A DNA stretch of 49,480 bases from an uncultured Bacteroides sp. (lineage in GTDB: Bacteria; Bacteroidota; Bacteroidia; Bacteroidales; Bacteroidaceae). Shown here in pieces: positions 1 through 9,071 of the stretch. The translations under genes and the position numbers were made by a program. The stretch is from contig NZ_CAJULN010000021.1 of the NCBI RefSeq assembly GCF_910586915.1, forward strand, positions 1 to 49,480. Reading direction: 5' to 3'. The notes beneath the pieces were generated by a model. That model did not search any database and was not told the DNA's origin. It worked only from the letters and a program-made list of their open reading frames with translations. Positions within the stretch are counted from its first letter, which is position 1, and the number at the start of each line of letters is the position of its first letter.

Positions 1-554
1 TCGAGAACAATGTTAAGCACCGCACCGATAAGCACCGAACACATCGCGATGGCAGGACGTCCCTGCGCATTGATAAAGCCGTTCAGCCCCGTAGCTATCT
101 CTACGAAAAGGGTACCCAGCAGATAAACGGACAGATAATCGACCGCATAGGGCAACGTGTTTTCCGAAGCTCCCGTAAACAGCAGGATAGGTTTCATAAA
201 TGCATAGGCTATGAGAGAGGTGAACAGCGTAAAGAGTATCAGAAGCGTAAAACCGTTGCCCACTATCTTACCGGCACGCAGACGGTCGCCCTGCCCCAGC
301 GCAATGGCGGCCAAAGGAGCACCGCCACCGCCTACAATGGCAGAAAAGGAGGAAATCAGAATGATAAGGGAAGTAGTCACCCCCACACCGGCAAGTGCAT
401 CGGTACCGATGCCGGGGATATGCCCGATATAAATACGGTCGACAATGTTGTACAGCAAATTGACCAACTGGGCAGCTACCGCCGGAAGCGCCATCTTAAA
501 AACAAGCGGCAACATACGTTCCGTACCCAGCCGTTCTTCGTATTTAGATACCAT
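1..554 (-). CDS. MATE-family efflux transporter, N-terminal part (cut by window edge)
   Basis: Reading leftwards from an ATG at 554, the frame stays open to base 1 and gives about 184 residues of a multidrug and toxin extrusion (MATE) permease. A short cytosolic N-terminus leads into hydrophobic helices with the family-like segments LPAVAAQLVNLLYNIVDRI and GGGGAPLAAIALGQGD (roughly residues 25-45 and 75-95). MATE proteins are inner-membrane antiporters that export drugs or cationic metabolites using Na+ or H+; the substrate cannot be predicted here. An AGGAG ribosome-binding site lies about 6 bases before the ATG, strong for Bacteroides, and a TAACTTTG -7 box lies just upstream. It may therefore be transcribed separately from the haem operon in front of it. 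The C-terminal half is outside the window. Confidence 0.9.
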   Translation of the reverse strand, partial: MVSKYEERLGTERMLPLVFKMALPAVAAQLVNLLYNIVDRIYIGHIPGIGTDALAGVGVTTSLIILISSFSAIVGGGGAPLAAIALGQGDRLRAGKIVGNGFTLLILFTLFTSLIAYAFMKPILLFTGASENTLPYAVDYLSVYLLGTLFVEIATGLNGFINAQGRPAIAMCSVLIGAVLNIVL

Positions 555-582
555 TCAAAACTCCTTTTTCTAAAATCCGGAG

Positions 583-590
583 CAAAGTTA
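583..590 (-). promoter_or_regulatory. Bacteroides-type -7 box (TAACTTTG) before the MATE gene
   Basis: The minus strand reads TAACTTTG, matching TAnnTTTG, 28 bases before the MATE start and directly after the stop of the preceding propeller gene. A TTTG lies 16 bases further upstream, closer than the usual 19-21, so the -33 element is doubtful. Confidence 0.4.
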
Positions 591-1475
591 CTATTTCCTC
601 ACCGGACAAATAGCAGAAATCATACCGAATTTAGCTTTGTCGTTGAGTTGCCATACCACTTTTCCGTCCGAATCGAGCTCTATCACCTGAGGATGATTGG
701 CCTTGCCCGCCTGGCGGTCGTGCCCCTGCCAGTTGCAGATATACAAGCCGCCTTTGCCGGAAGGCAGGAGTTGGGCGACAAAGTACAGTTGTATCCCCGC
801 TATATCGCGGGCGTTCACCCGACGGACAATCTTACCCAGTCCGCCCTCCAATTGCACAAAGCAATGCGCGTCGCCACAAGCCACCAGGCAGTCGCCGTTC
901 TTCAGGAAAGCGGTGGAAAAAGGAGTGCCCGAAAGTTTGACGGTGTGCAGCAAGCTGCCGTCGGGGGCTATCTCGCGCACTTCGGAGGTAGCAAAGAGCG
1001 GAACAAGGTAATTTCCCTGTTTGTTCTTGTTGATTTGACGAAACTGTGCGTGAGGGTACCCGATGCCTGTTTCAAACTCGGTCTTTGAGAGAATCTCCCC
1101 TTGACGACCGACCTCCAGAATAGTGGAGGGATGTCCGCACCAAGCTATCAACGCATTGCCGTCGGGCAGTACACGTGCCGTCTGCATCTCGCATCCCTCA
1201 GGGGCGGCAATGTTCCACAGCTCCCGTCCGTCGCGGGTTATCATCTTGGCACCTTTAGAGTAGGAAAAAAGGATTTCTCCCGTCCGGGTGGCTGCCACCG
1301 AGTTGCACTCCCATCCTTTTTCCAACGGATATTCCCATACGATTTCACGGGTTTTCTTATCAATGATGGCAATCTTGTTCCAACCGGAACCGCCCAGCAG
1401 CAAATAGCGGGGAGATTTGGCCCGGACCACGGAGGCCGTCAGCAACAAAGCGCACAAGAGTAAAATATGTTTCAT
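591..1475 (-). CDS. Secreted beta-propeller protein, last gene of the haem-c operon
   Basis: A 294-residue protein with a clean signal peptide (MKHILLLCALLLTASVVRA, then KSPRY) followed by repeated four-strand units typical of PQQ/NHL-type propellers (for example NKIAIIDKKTREIVWEYPLEKGWE and the closing PQVIELDSDGKVVWQLND, given in part). It should be periplasmic. No haem motif or catalytic residue stands out. An in-frame ATG at 1550 overlaps the ccsBA stop as ATGA and would add 25 residues. I prefer 1475 because the signal peptide starts there and because the stretch encoding the extension resembles a non-coding segment near 11,880. Its place after ccsBA suggests a role with the periplasmic haem proteins. 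The function is unknown. Confidence 0.75.
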   Translation of the reverse strand: MKHILLLCALLLTASVVRAKSPRYLLLGGSGWNKIAIIDKKTREIVWEYPLEKGWECNSVAATRTGEILFSYSKGAKMITRDGRELWNIAAPEGCEMQTARVLPDGNALIAWCGHPSTILEVGRQGEILSKTEFETGIGYPHAQFRQINKNKQGNYLVPLFATSEVREIAPDGSLLHTVKLSGTPFSTAFLKNGDCLVACGDAHCFVQLEGGLGKIVRRVNARDIAGIQLYFVAQLLPSGKGGLYICNWQGHDRQAGKANHPQVIELDSDGKVVWQLNDKAKFGMISAICPVRK

Positions 1476-1546
1476 ACGATGCAATGGTTTAATCAATAAT
1501 TTATCTGTCATCTCCCCTCCCCGATAAGCAGAGGAAGCAACTGTTT

Positions 1547-3967
1547 TCAATCATTCGTTTTCCGTCTCCTCGCAAAAGCAATGCCCCCTATCAATGCAAC
1601 AAAGAGCACCGAACCGAGCAGGTAGACAAAGATGCTGTCTATGTAATCGTTCCGCCCATAGGAATGCATACCGCTCAGGAAGTAATTCACCCCGAAGAAC
1701 GTCATCAGCACACTATAGAAAGCCATTACCGAGGAGAGATTGAACAGCCACAAGTAGTTGGCAAACGGACGCAGATGAAGATGCGTAACCACAGCGTAGA
1801 CTACCATCGTGACAAGCGCCCACGTCTCTTTGGGGTCCCATCCCCAATAACGCCCCCACGATTCGTTGGCCCAGACGGCTCCCAAGAAAGTGCCTGCCGT
1901 CATCAGCGCAAGTCCAATGAGGAGAGACATCTCGTTGATGATGCTCCATTCCTTTATCCGTTGCAGCAAACCGGGCTTCCCCAAGCCAAGCATCAGCAAA
2001 TTGACCAGCCCCAATAGGCAACTGATACCGAAGAAGCCGTAAGCTCCCACAATCACTGCCACATGAAACATCAGCCACGGCGATTTCAACACAGGTACCA
2101 ACGGATTGATTTGCGGGTCCATCCAGTTAAGCCCCGATACAAACAGGATGATTCCACCAAACAGGGCAGACAAAGCCAAAGTGAGCAGACTGCGCCGGGC
2201 AAACAGTAATCCGGCAAAGACCGTAGCCCAAGACACATACACCATCGTTTCGTAAGAGTTGCTCCACGGTGCATAGCCCGCTATATACCAGCGCATCCCC
2301 ATCCCATACATATGAAAAAGGAAAACAACCAAAATAACTCCGCAAACCGCCTTACTTGCCCAACGTATCCACCGGACAGGCCGGAACAGAGCGGCAAAAG
2401 CAATCAACAGCAACACGCCCCCCGCCATGAGATACCCCCTCTTGCATTGGGCAAACACATCGAGCCGATTATATCTTATCTCGGCTTGCATCTTTTCGGG
2501 AGTGACGCCCGCTATCTTGTTCTTTGCCTGCTGGTAGGTGGCAATCATCTCCGTTATCTCATCGGGTTTGCTCCAGTCGCCGCTCTGAAAGGAGGATTGC
2601 ACCTCTTCCACATACCAAGTCAGCACACGGGAGACAAACATCGAGTCCTTTCCCGAAAACTGAGACAAATCGTCGCCGGGCGCATACCACTTCTGTTGCG
2701 GCTCGTCTTCCCTGGGGAAGAGGTTGAGCAACTGACGGTGGAGCAACTGATGAAAGATATTGATTTGTTCGTCGAACTTTATCAGGTCTTTATCGAAACG
2801 GGTACGCTCGGCAGCCATTCTACCATAGGCCTCTTCTAACTTTTCCTGCAATTTGTAGTTTCCGTCAGTATCAAACATATCCATATAGGCACAACGGCCG
2901 GAAGGAAGGGCATACAACCGGCTCAACTCTTTGGTGGGAACGGCTATGAAAGGTACGTACATCCAACATTCGGGCATTGCCAAAACGCTAATCAAGAACT
3001 GGTCGGAAGTGAGTGTGCCGAATCTGTCCGACTTATGCAGCTTCCGCAAGACCTCGGACGAGAAGGTATTGACGGGAAGCACACGCCCCCTGCCCGACTG
3101 GAGTGGCAACGCGCCGAAACGGGCGGCATGACGCGCATCTACAATATGCGTACGTACGGTCTCCGCCGCCTGTGACGAAACATCGGCAGCACACGCCGGC
3201 ATGGAAAAAAGCACAGACGCCACCGGAAGCAGGCATACGCAACGTAACTCCTTCAGCCGGCGGGCAAGATGCATAAAGCGCGAACGCTTGTCCGTAAAAC
3301 AGAGCACCAGGCCAAGCAGCAGTATGGCATAACCGACGTAAGTCACAGTACGCCCCGCCACATCACGATTGACGGAAAGCACAGTGCCCCGCTCATCCGG
3401 GTCGTAAGACGCCTGAAAGAAGCGGTATCCCTTCACGTCCAACACGTTGTTCATATATACCCGTGCCGGAAAGGTCTCTTCGCCGATATGCACCAACAAC
3501 TCGCTTTCGTAAGCCGACGGACTGGACGAACCGGGATAGCGGGTAAGCGTAAAGTCTTTCAGTTCCACACTAAAAGGAAGGGTGCGATAAACCGTTCCGC
3601 CGGACTGACGCACCGCAAAGCGATTGTCCGTCTGCCCTTCGCGCAAATGCAGGACGCCCTCTTCGCTAAAAAGATGAGATACCAAAGCTCCCAGCAGAAT
3701 CACAACGAACGCACCATGAACCACCGGCATCCCCCATCCGCGCGTCTTCAACGAACGCCTTCGGGCAGCAACCGCCAGCCAATTGACCACCAACAAAAAC
3801 TGAAGCAGGAAAAACAAAGGCGAATAATATACCGCCGCCCTGGCGGCCTCACTTCCCTGATACTTCTCTATAAAAGTGGCGGCCGACAAGCCTGCGCCGT
3901 AAACAAGCAGCAACACAAGAGTAGTTGCCGACGATGAAACCAGTCTTTTCTGATTTGTTTTTCCCAT
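1547..3967 (-). CDS. ccsBA: Fused CcsB-CcsA (system II) cytochrome c synthase
   Basis: An 806-residue membrane protein combining a ResB/CcsB-like N-terminal half (two early membrane helices, a periplasmic domain, another helix near residue 210) and a CcsA-like C-terminal half (from about residue 520). The C-terminal half carries the haem-handling tryptophan-rich WWD signature, seen as WANESWGRYWGWDPKETW, with histidines on neighbouring helices (FHVAVIVGAYG; VVTHLHLRP; GMHSYG). Fused CcsBA proteins export haem and attach it to CxxCH motifs of periplasmic cytochromes. Here the gene lies 12 bases after a protein with two CxxCH motifs and in one run with a second such protein. It is therefore very likely the dedicated haem lyase of this cassette, although it could serve other cytochromes. 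The length suits fused forms. Confidence 0.92.
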   Translation of the reverse strand: MGKTNQKRLVSSSATTLVLLLVYGAGLSAATFIEKYQGSEAARAAVYYSPLFFLLQFLLVVNWLAVAARRRSLKTRGWGMPVVHGAFVVILLGALVSHLFSEEGVLHLREGQTDNRFAVRQSGGTVYRTLPFSVELKDFTLTRYPGSSSPSAYESELLVHIGEETFPARVYMNNVLDVKGYRFFQASYDPDERGTVLSVNRDVAGRTVTYVGYAILLLGLVLCFTDKRSRFMHLARRLKELRCVCLLPVASVLFSMPACAADVSSQAAETVRTHIVDARHAARFGALPLQSGRGRVLPVNTFSSEVLRKLHKSDRFGTLTSDQFLISVLAMPECWMYVPFIAVPTKELSRLYALPSGRCAYMDMFDTDGNYKLQEKLEEAYGRMAAERTRFDKDLIKFDEQINIFHQLLHRQLLNLFPREDEPQQKWYAPGDDLSQFSGKDSMFVSRVLTWYVEEVQSSFQSGDWSKPDEITEMIATYQQAKNKIAGVTPEKMQAEIRYNRLDVFAQCKRGYLMAGGVLLLIAFAALFRPVRWIRWASKAVCGVILVVFLFHMYGMGMRWYIAGYAPWSNSYETMVYVSWATVFAGLLFARRSLLTLALSALFGGIILFVSGLNWMDPQINPLVPVLKSPWLMFHVAVIVGAYGFFGISCLLGLVNLLMLGLGKPGLLQRIKEWSIINEMSLLIGLALMTAGTFLGAVWANESWGRYWGWDPKETWALVTMVVYAVVTHLHLRPFANYLWLFNLSSVMAFYSVLMTFFGVNYFLSGMHSYGRNDYIDSIFVYLLGSVLFVALIGGIAFARRRKTND

Positions 3968-3979
3968 TCAATCTTTCAC

Positions 3980-6900
3980 TTAATCTTCAATGATGACACG
4001 GAAACCTACATTAAATATACATTGATACGGATAGTATCCCTTGCGCGAGTATGAAGCGGCATATTTAGGCCGGTCTATGTACGAACCGCCACGCACCACT
4101 TTATATTCGGACACTGCCTTCGGATGCTCTTTATACGGATAGGGCACATAATCCGAACGCGTCCATTCGGCTACATTGCCATGCATACAATACAACCCGA
4201 ACGGATTGGCTTCGTATTTCTTTCCGCCTACCTGTATCAAGCTACCGTCGTCGACATTTTCCGCTTTGGGTAGGAACGTGTAATACGGATACCAGGAAGA
4301 CTTGGGCGACATCGGCTGGGGGTCGACTCCCGCTACGGCAAACTTGTTGGTAGTTGCATCGGCGAGATTGTCTTTCGTACCGAAATCAGCATTCAGATTG
4401 CCGAACCAGAAAGCCTCTTCGCTGCCACCACGGCACGCCCATTCCCATTGTGCCTCGGTGGGAAGCGTGATGTTCAGTCCGGTCTGCCGGCTCAATATCC
4501 GGCAATACTCCATCGCATCGTTATAGCTTACGCGAATCACAGGCTGCTCCGGCAGGTTAGCAGGATAGCCCGGCACTACGTGGTCTTTCCACTGTTGGTC
4601 TACATAGCGGCTGTCGTGCTGCGGGAATATAGCGTTGTATTGCTGGTTGGTCACTTCGAGTTCACCCATCCAGAAGGGTTTGGCAATCTTCACCCGGGCG
4701 GTAGGATAGGTATCCGGTTCGCCCTCGTAACTTCCCATCACAAACTCACCTGCCGGGATACGCACAAAGGTCATCCGAACACCGGGGGCTATCTCCACTA
4801 CCTTGACGGTCTCTGCTTCGCCTGCCAACATCTCTTTTACCTTATCCGCCGCAAAAGGCCAGCCTTTTGCCTTCCGTACCTTTTCCTTCACCGGGGCGAC
4901 CACTTCCGGCATCACCAGCTTTATCTCTCCTTTGTTTTTCAGTTGGGCGGCATAGTCGGCTATCTCCTTCTTCCAATCTACTGCGGCACCACAGGCGTAC
5001 TTGTCGTTCAGTTGTTGGCGCCGTTCTATCTGGTCATATCCCTGATAAGGGAACGATGTCAGCACATTGGCATTGAAGTATCCCTTGTCGGGAGCATTGT
5101 AGTCAATCCAATTATAAATCTTACGCCATTCCGCATCCGTCAGCTTCACGTTGTAATGTCCTTTCTTCAACAGGCGGACCAGTTCGCTGGTATTGGGATG
5201 ATATTCGTAAGGATAGAGCACTACCATATCGCCTTCACCTCCCTGACGGTGCACATACGGATGGAGGTTGAGATAGGATGTACCATATCCGTGTTTGTCT
5301 TTCTTTCCACCACGCAAATCGAACGCCTTCCCTTCGCCGTTATGACAAGCGATGCAGGCGCGGTCTAAAATAGGTTGCACCTCCAAGTCGAATGTAAAGG
5401 AGCGGGGTCCTCCTTCGGGGGGAGTCAGGGTGTGCGGCTCCTTTTGCGAAGCAATCACACGCTTGGGAATGACAATCTGATTCTGATTTTCGTGACATCC
5501 CACACAAGAGACAATCTCTCCCGGTTGTCCGGTCAGCCAGCTACGCATCCACTGTACCGCCACTCCGTCCTTGTCCAAAGGCTGGATGGAAACGGGTGTG
5601 TTGGCAGGGATTTTAAAGATTACCGAACCGTCTTCCTCCACAGGCACAGTGCCCAGCATACGCTTGATGTCCCAGCCCGACTGGATACCGTGCCAGTTGT
5701 GGTCGGACTGCGTCTGTACATAGGCATATTCGTAAGCGTGCAGACGGAGTGCTTTCACCGTTCCGCGCGGAATACCTTGCAGCCCTTCGCCTTCGTATAT
5801 ATCCTGTATAAAGACGGTCGCCTGCTTGTCGTCCAGTTTCACCCGGTCGGGAATGGCGGGCGGAGTCACTGTTTTGCGCACGGCTATCGGGCTGATGTAT
5901 CCTTCGCCTTCCATCTTATGCAGGCAAGTCACGTTATCGAACTTGTCTACCAAGTAAATTCCCCACAAATCATCCTCCGACAGTTTTGCGGCAACCAGGA
6001 AATAGGTGTCATTGAGCGGAGAGGGTTTGATGAACTGCGGCCATACCCCATCCACCAAACGGTCTTTCACCACTTCGACTATCGGACGGTTGCGGTAGGG
6101 AATCTCCTGCAACATACCCGCCGCGCCTTTGCGCGCCTTCGCCGGGTCGAACAGGATAAGACGCCCCGAACGCGCCACGCCGTGATGTCCGGAGATGATA
6201 CCGACAAAGGCGGAACCGTAACCGGGTAAAGGCTGCACGTCGAAAGTGCTGTTGGGAAACATCGACCCACTGCCGTACAAGGCTTTTTGCTCAGTGCCGT
6301 CGGGGTTCATGTTCATCACGATGCGGGTATAGTAATGCGTCAGGTCGGTGTATTCCCAACGTGTGTACATCACACGTCCGTTGTTCATGACCACCGGATT
6401 CCAGTTGGCATCCTGGTCGAACGTCAGACGGCGGAGAGTTTTGCTTTGCGGCGTATAAAGTACCATATTTCCTACGGGGTCGCTACCGTTGACGCAAGGA
6501 ACGCCATGATAACCGATGTTTGAATTGGCTATGATACGCCCGTCAGGCAGATATGTGCCGTCATAAAACTCCAGGTCTGGCTCCGGATTGTCAATCAGTT
6601 GCCGGCAAGTTCCAGTTCCGCCATTCAGTTTCACTTCAAATACATTCCAGCGATTGTCGGACATGGTTTGAGTGAACATGGCACGCTCACCGTCCCAATG
6701 CAGCCGCAAATCAGCAATCGAAGAGGTATTGGTTGGTTCATAGATAGTACGTATCCGTATATCTTGGCGCAAATTGCTCAGTTCTACAATTTCAGCATCG
6801 AAGCCTGTGCGGCGTGCCGATTCCTGGTTGCTCCAGTTGTTGGATTGTGTGCCAAGCTCGGGAGCCATCGCCGCGCGGGCTTTGTCGCCCAGTTTGTAAC

Positions 6901-7291
6901 GGACGGTCAACACCTTGTCGCCGTTCAGCAACGGATTGGCGAGCAAGAGCGCGCGTTTGTTGGCTATCGCTTTTTCCGCATTTGCCAGCACAGCCTCATC
7001 GCCGCTATTCACATCACCGAATCCTTGCTTCACTTGCAGCTCCAGTTCTGCCAGCACGGGTTGATACTTGGCGGCATCAAACCCTTCAAGCTGCTTCATA
7101 TCTTCATACGCCAAACGCACGGCTTCTATATTCAGCCATTCCAACTCGGTTTGCAACAGGCGTATGCGTTGTGCCTGTTTTTCTGTTGCGGAAGCATTTG
7201 TCTCGGTTTGCTGCTGTTGGGAGTGTGCCCCGGCAACAGAAAACAAAGAAAATGCAACACACAATAGTAATGTATGATATCTGTATCTCAT
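3980..7291 (-). CDS. Exported hydrazine-synthase-alpha-like di-haem protein with C-terminal SUMF1-type domain
   Basis: An 1103-residue protein with a signal peptide (residues 1-25, ending AGAHS), a helical stretch (30-120) and a propeller-like region (about 190-480, with phrases such as DVQPLPGYGSAFVGIISGHH). Two c-type haem motifs follow, CVGCH (near 596) and CIACH (near 646), and then a SUMF1/formylglycine-generating-enzyme fold (about 835-1103: IPAGEFVMGSYEGEPDT, LPTEAQWEWACRGG, GLYCMHGNVAEWTRSD, VVRGGSY, NVGFRV). The middle plus two-haem layout resembles the alpha subunit of hydrazine synthase (recognised from memory, not from a search). The two catalytic cysteines of true formylglycine-generating enzymes, expected just after the RGGSY motif, are absent (IDRPKYAAS instead). 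Sulfatase activation is therefore unlikely and the domain may be structural or binding. Haem attachment is probably done by the CcsBA encoded next to it. Confidence 0.8.
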   Translation of the reverse strand: MRYRYHTLLLCVAFSLFSVAGAHSQQQQTETNASATEKQAQRIRLLQTELEWLNIEAVRLAYEDMKQLEGFDAAKYQPVLAELELQVKQGFGDVNSGDEAVLANAEKAIANKRALLLANPLLNGDKVLTVRYKLGDKARAAMAPELGTQSNNWSNQESARRTGFDAEIVELSNLRQDIRIRTIYEPTNTSSIADLRLHWDGERAMFTQTMSDNRWNVFEVKLNGGTGTCRQLIDNPEPDLEFYDGTYLPDGRIIANSNIGYHGVPCVNGSDPVGNMVLYTPQSKTLRRLTFDQDANWNPVVMNNGRVMYTRWEYTDLTHYYTRIVMNMNPDGTEQKALYGSGSMFPNSTFDVQPLPGYGSAFVGIISGHHGVARSGRLILFDPAKARKGAAGMLQEIPYRNRPIVEVVKDRLVDGVWPQFIKPSPLNDTYFLVAAKLSEDDLWGIYLVDKFDNVTCLHKMEGEGYISPIAVRKTVTPPAIPDRVKLDDKQATVFIQDIYEGEGLQGIPRGTVKALRLHAYEYAYVQTQSDHNWHGIQSGWDIKRMLGTVPVEEDGSVIFKIPANTPVSIQPLDKDGVAVQWMRSWLTGQPGEIVSCVGCHENQNQIVIPKRVIASQKEPHTLTPPEGGPRSFTFDLEVQPILDRACIACHNGEGKAFDLRGGKKDKHGYGTSYLNLHPYVHRQGGEGDMVVLYPYEYHPNTSELVRLLKKGHYNVKLTDAEWRKIYNWIDYNAPDKGYFNANVLTSFPYQGYDQIERRQQLNDKYACGAAVDWKKEIADYAAQLKNKGEIKLVMPEVVAPVKEKVRKAKGWPFAADKVKEMLAGEAETVKVVEIAPGVRMTFVRIPAGEFVMGSYEGEPDTYPTARVKIAKPFWMGELEVTNQQYNAIFPQHDSRYVDQQWKDHVVPGYPANLPEQPVIRVSYNDAMEYCRILSRQTGLNITLPTEAQWEWACRGGSEEAFWFGNLNADFGTKDNLADATTNKFAVAGVDPQPMSPKSSWYPYYTFLPKAENVDDGSLIQVGGKKYEANPFGLYCMHGNVAEWTRSDYVPYPYKEHPKAVSEYKVVRGGSYIDRPKYAASYSRKGYYPYQCIFNVGFRVIIED

Positions 7292-7336
7292 GGCGGTTCG
7301 TTTAAGTCGAATTGATACTCTTTCGAGAAATCCGGT

Positions 7337-7915
7337 TTATAAGGTAGCAGTAGGATGAGTGAAACGCAAACCTGCATTGTCGTGATAGTTTGCCCATTCG
7401 CAGACAACAGCGCCTTCGGGACCTGCCATCATAAAGTGAAAGGTTTCCATCTCTTTCAGACGCAGGATGTCGCCCACCTCCTGTTTCACGCAATTCCGGC
7501 TTTTGACGGGGCCGTGTGTAGCAGGAATAGCCGGTGCATCCGGAGTGTCCTCTCCCACTTCCGAGAAGTTATACACCCAGCCTTTTTCTACCATCCATGA
7601 TTCGTGTTTGGCAGGGAAGTCTGTCCGGACGTGTGCGTGTTCGGGAATCATCTGCCCCGGAAGCAAATAAATGGCATGAGCAAAATAGCCATATTCCGCA
7701 TCGTTAATCCAAAAGATTCCTCCCATACCTACGTGTTCGAAATCTCCCAACCCAAAATCCGTCACCCACATATTCTCTGCCATGAACCGGGTGAAGGGGA
7801 CATCGTAGTGGGCAAACATATCTTTCATCGCTTCGATGGCTACTGCCTGTTGGAACTCGCCGTTTTTATAAAAATCGGCATTGGTGTACTTTTTCAAATA
7901 AGTTTTTGTTTTCAT
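7337..7915 (-). CDS. Cupin resembling D-lyxose ketol-isomerase
   Basis: A 192-residue cytoplasmic protein (no signal peptide) with a single cupin barrel. The segment LLPGQMIPEHAHVRTDFPAKHESW followed by TFHFMMAGPEGAVVCEWANYHD (shown in part) parallels the metal-binding core of D-lyxose isomerases: two His in EHAH, a Glu in KHESW and a His in TFHF as the likely Mn2+ ligands. A C-terminal GLRFTHP resembles the family's final strand. That family interconverts ketoses and aldoses, but related cupins have other roles, so the substrate is open. It lies 45 bases upstream of the haem protein and 48 bases after the chorismatase-like gene, inside one operon-like run. A cytosolic small-molecule enzyme next to periplasmic cytochromes suggests a pathway shared between compartments. 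Confidence 0.65.
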   Translation of the reverse strand: MKTKTYLKKYTNADFYKNGEFQQAVAIEAMKDMFAHYDVPFTRFMAENMWVTDFGLGDFEHVGMGGIFWINDAEYGYFAHAIYLLPGQMIPEHAHVRTDFPAKHESWMVEKGWVYNFSEVGEDTPDAPAIPATHGPVKSRNCVKQEVGDILRLKEMETFHFMMAGPEGAVVCEWANYHDNAGLRFTHPTATL

Positions 7916-7963
7916 TTGTCTATCATGTTTTTTAGTTAGTTTATCCTTGTCATATCCGGCAAA

Positions 7964-9058
7964 TCATTCTATCGCTATCCCTTCTATCTCAATCAGCAAC
8001 TCTTCTCTGCACACATCTGCCTGCAAATAGACAACAGGAATAGAGAGCCCGTACGTTTCGAGCACATCTCTCGCCGCCTCATAGTCGGAAGCATTTTTCA
8101 GATAAACACGCAGCATCGCCAGCCGGGCCTTGCCGGTCAACTGGGCTATGTTCTCCATTGTTGTCTGCAACTGCTGTTGCACTCCGGCCTCTTTCAGACT
8201 CTCTTCTCCACGGATAGCAGCCGTTCCCGATATGTACACCAGGCGACGGTCGCGGAAAGTGATGCTCTTGGCACGTTCGAACTTCGGGGTTGTCTTTGGC
8301 TGGCGGGCCTCTTCGAGCACCCGGCCGGAATAAGCGTGAGCGGCTACCTGCAACTTGTTGTCAATAGCAGTGACAAAAGCATCGGACGTATGAAACAGTG
8401 CCGCATCCATATCAATCAACACACCGCCCAGGCTCATACCTATCCCCGTAGCGGCAGGGTATCCCTTCTGCCACTCGCCCGCCGCATAAAAGGCGGAACG
8501 TACGTTATTGAATGACTGATAGTGCTGTCCGGCTCTGTCGTATCCCGTGATTTGCCCGATATAGTTCCATTGGCGGACAATGCTGTCTATCGGAAACGAC
8601 TCTTTATCCAATATACTTTTCCAGCGGTGAAAAGCGGCTGCCGATTGTTGTTCCTTGTCGGCACAGGGTTCGTCTCCCCGACATCCGCCTGCATAAAGGA
8701 AACGTCCCGACTCATTTTCCAATACTACATAAGGCAGGTCGTCGTAGTGTCGATATTCTATCCGTTCGTCTGCTTCGGGACGATAGCTATGCACTTCCAT
8801 CGCCAAAGAAGCGCCCAACACCGGTTGCAGCACATAACAGACAGCTGGCTCGTAATCGCCGAAAAGACAATGCAACTTCTCCTTGAGAATCTGCTGCCGG
8901 GCAGCCAACTCCTCTTCTACGGCAGGCGTACCGAACCATACCAGCCTCAACACGCTTTCTTCCACGGGCAACTGTGCCAGCAAAGTGTCTACCATAGACG
9001 AAAAATCAGCCGCAGCAGCCGTGTATAGGGAATAATGTATTTTATCGCAATAGTTCAT
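7964..9058 (-). CDS. Chorismatase (FkbO/Hyg5)-like, RidA-superfamily protein
   Basis: A 364-residue cytoplasmic protein. The central RQWNYIGQITGYD, YQSFNNVRSAFY and GYPAATGIG segments (about residues 165-225) match the pattern I associate with FkbO/Hyg5-type chorismatases. The C-terminal third (FERAKSITF, VYISGTAAIRGEES, TMENIAQLTGKARL, VYLQADVCREELLIEIE) is a RidA/YjgF-type alpha-beta trimer domain. The size fits chorismatases, which hydrolyse chorismate to pyruvate and a dihydroxylated cyclohexadiene or hydroxybenzoate. Other members are annotated only as RidA-like, so chorismate as substrate is inference. The gene starts 13 bases after the stop of the propeller/di-haem gene, which implies co-transcription. 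An aromatic precursor handed to the haem enzymes is conceivable but untested. Confidence 0.6.
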   Translation of the reverse strand: MNYCDKIHYSLYTAAAADFSSMVDTLLAQLPVEESVLRLVWFGTPAVEEELAARQQILKEKLHCLFGDYEPAVCYVLQPVLGASLAMEVHSYRPEADERIEYRHYDDLPYVVLENESGRFLYAGGCRGDEPCADKEQQSAAAFHRWKSILDKESFPIDSIVRQWNYIGQITGYDRAGQHYQSFNNVRSAFYAAGEWQKGYPAATGIGMSLGGVLIDMDAALFHTSDAFVTAIDNKLQVAAHAYSGRVLEEARQPKTTPKFERAKSITFRDRRLVYISGTAAIRGEESLKEAGVQQQLQTTMENIAQLTGKARLAMLRVYLKNASDYEAARDVLETYGLSIPVVYLQADVCREELLIEIEGIAIE

Positions 9059-9071
9059 AATGTTTTCCTTG

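Noticed and set aside
3980..4800. Formylglycine-generating enzyme acting on sulfatases
   Set aside because: The catalytic cysteine pair is missing, no sulfatase is nearby, and Bacteroides normally use a radical SAM sulfatase-maturing enzyme.
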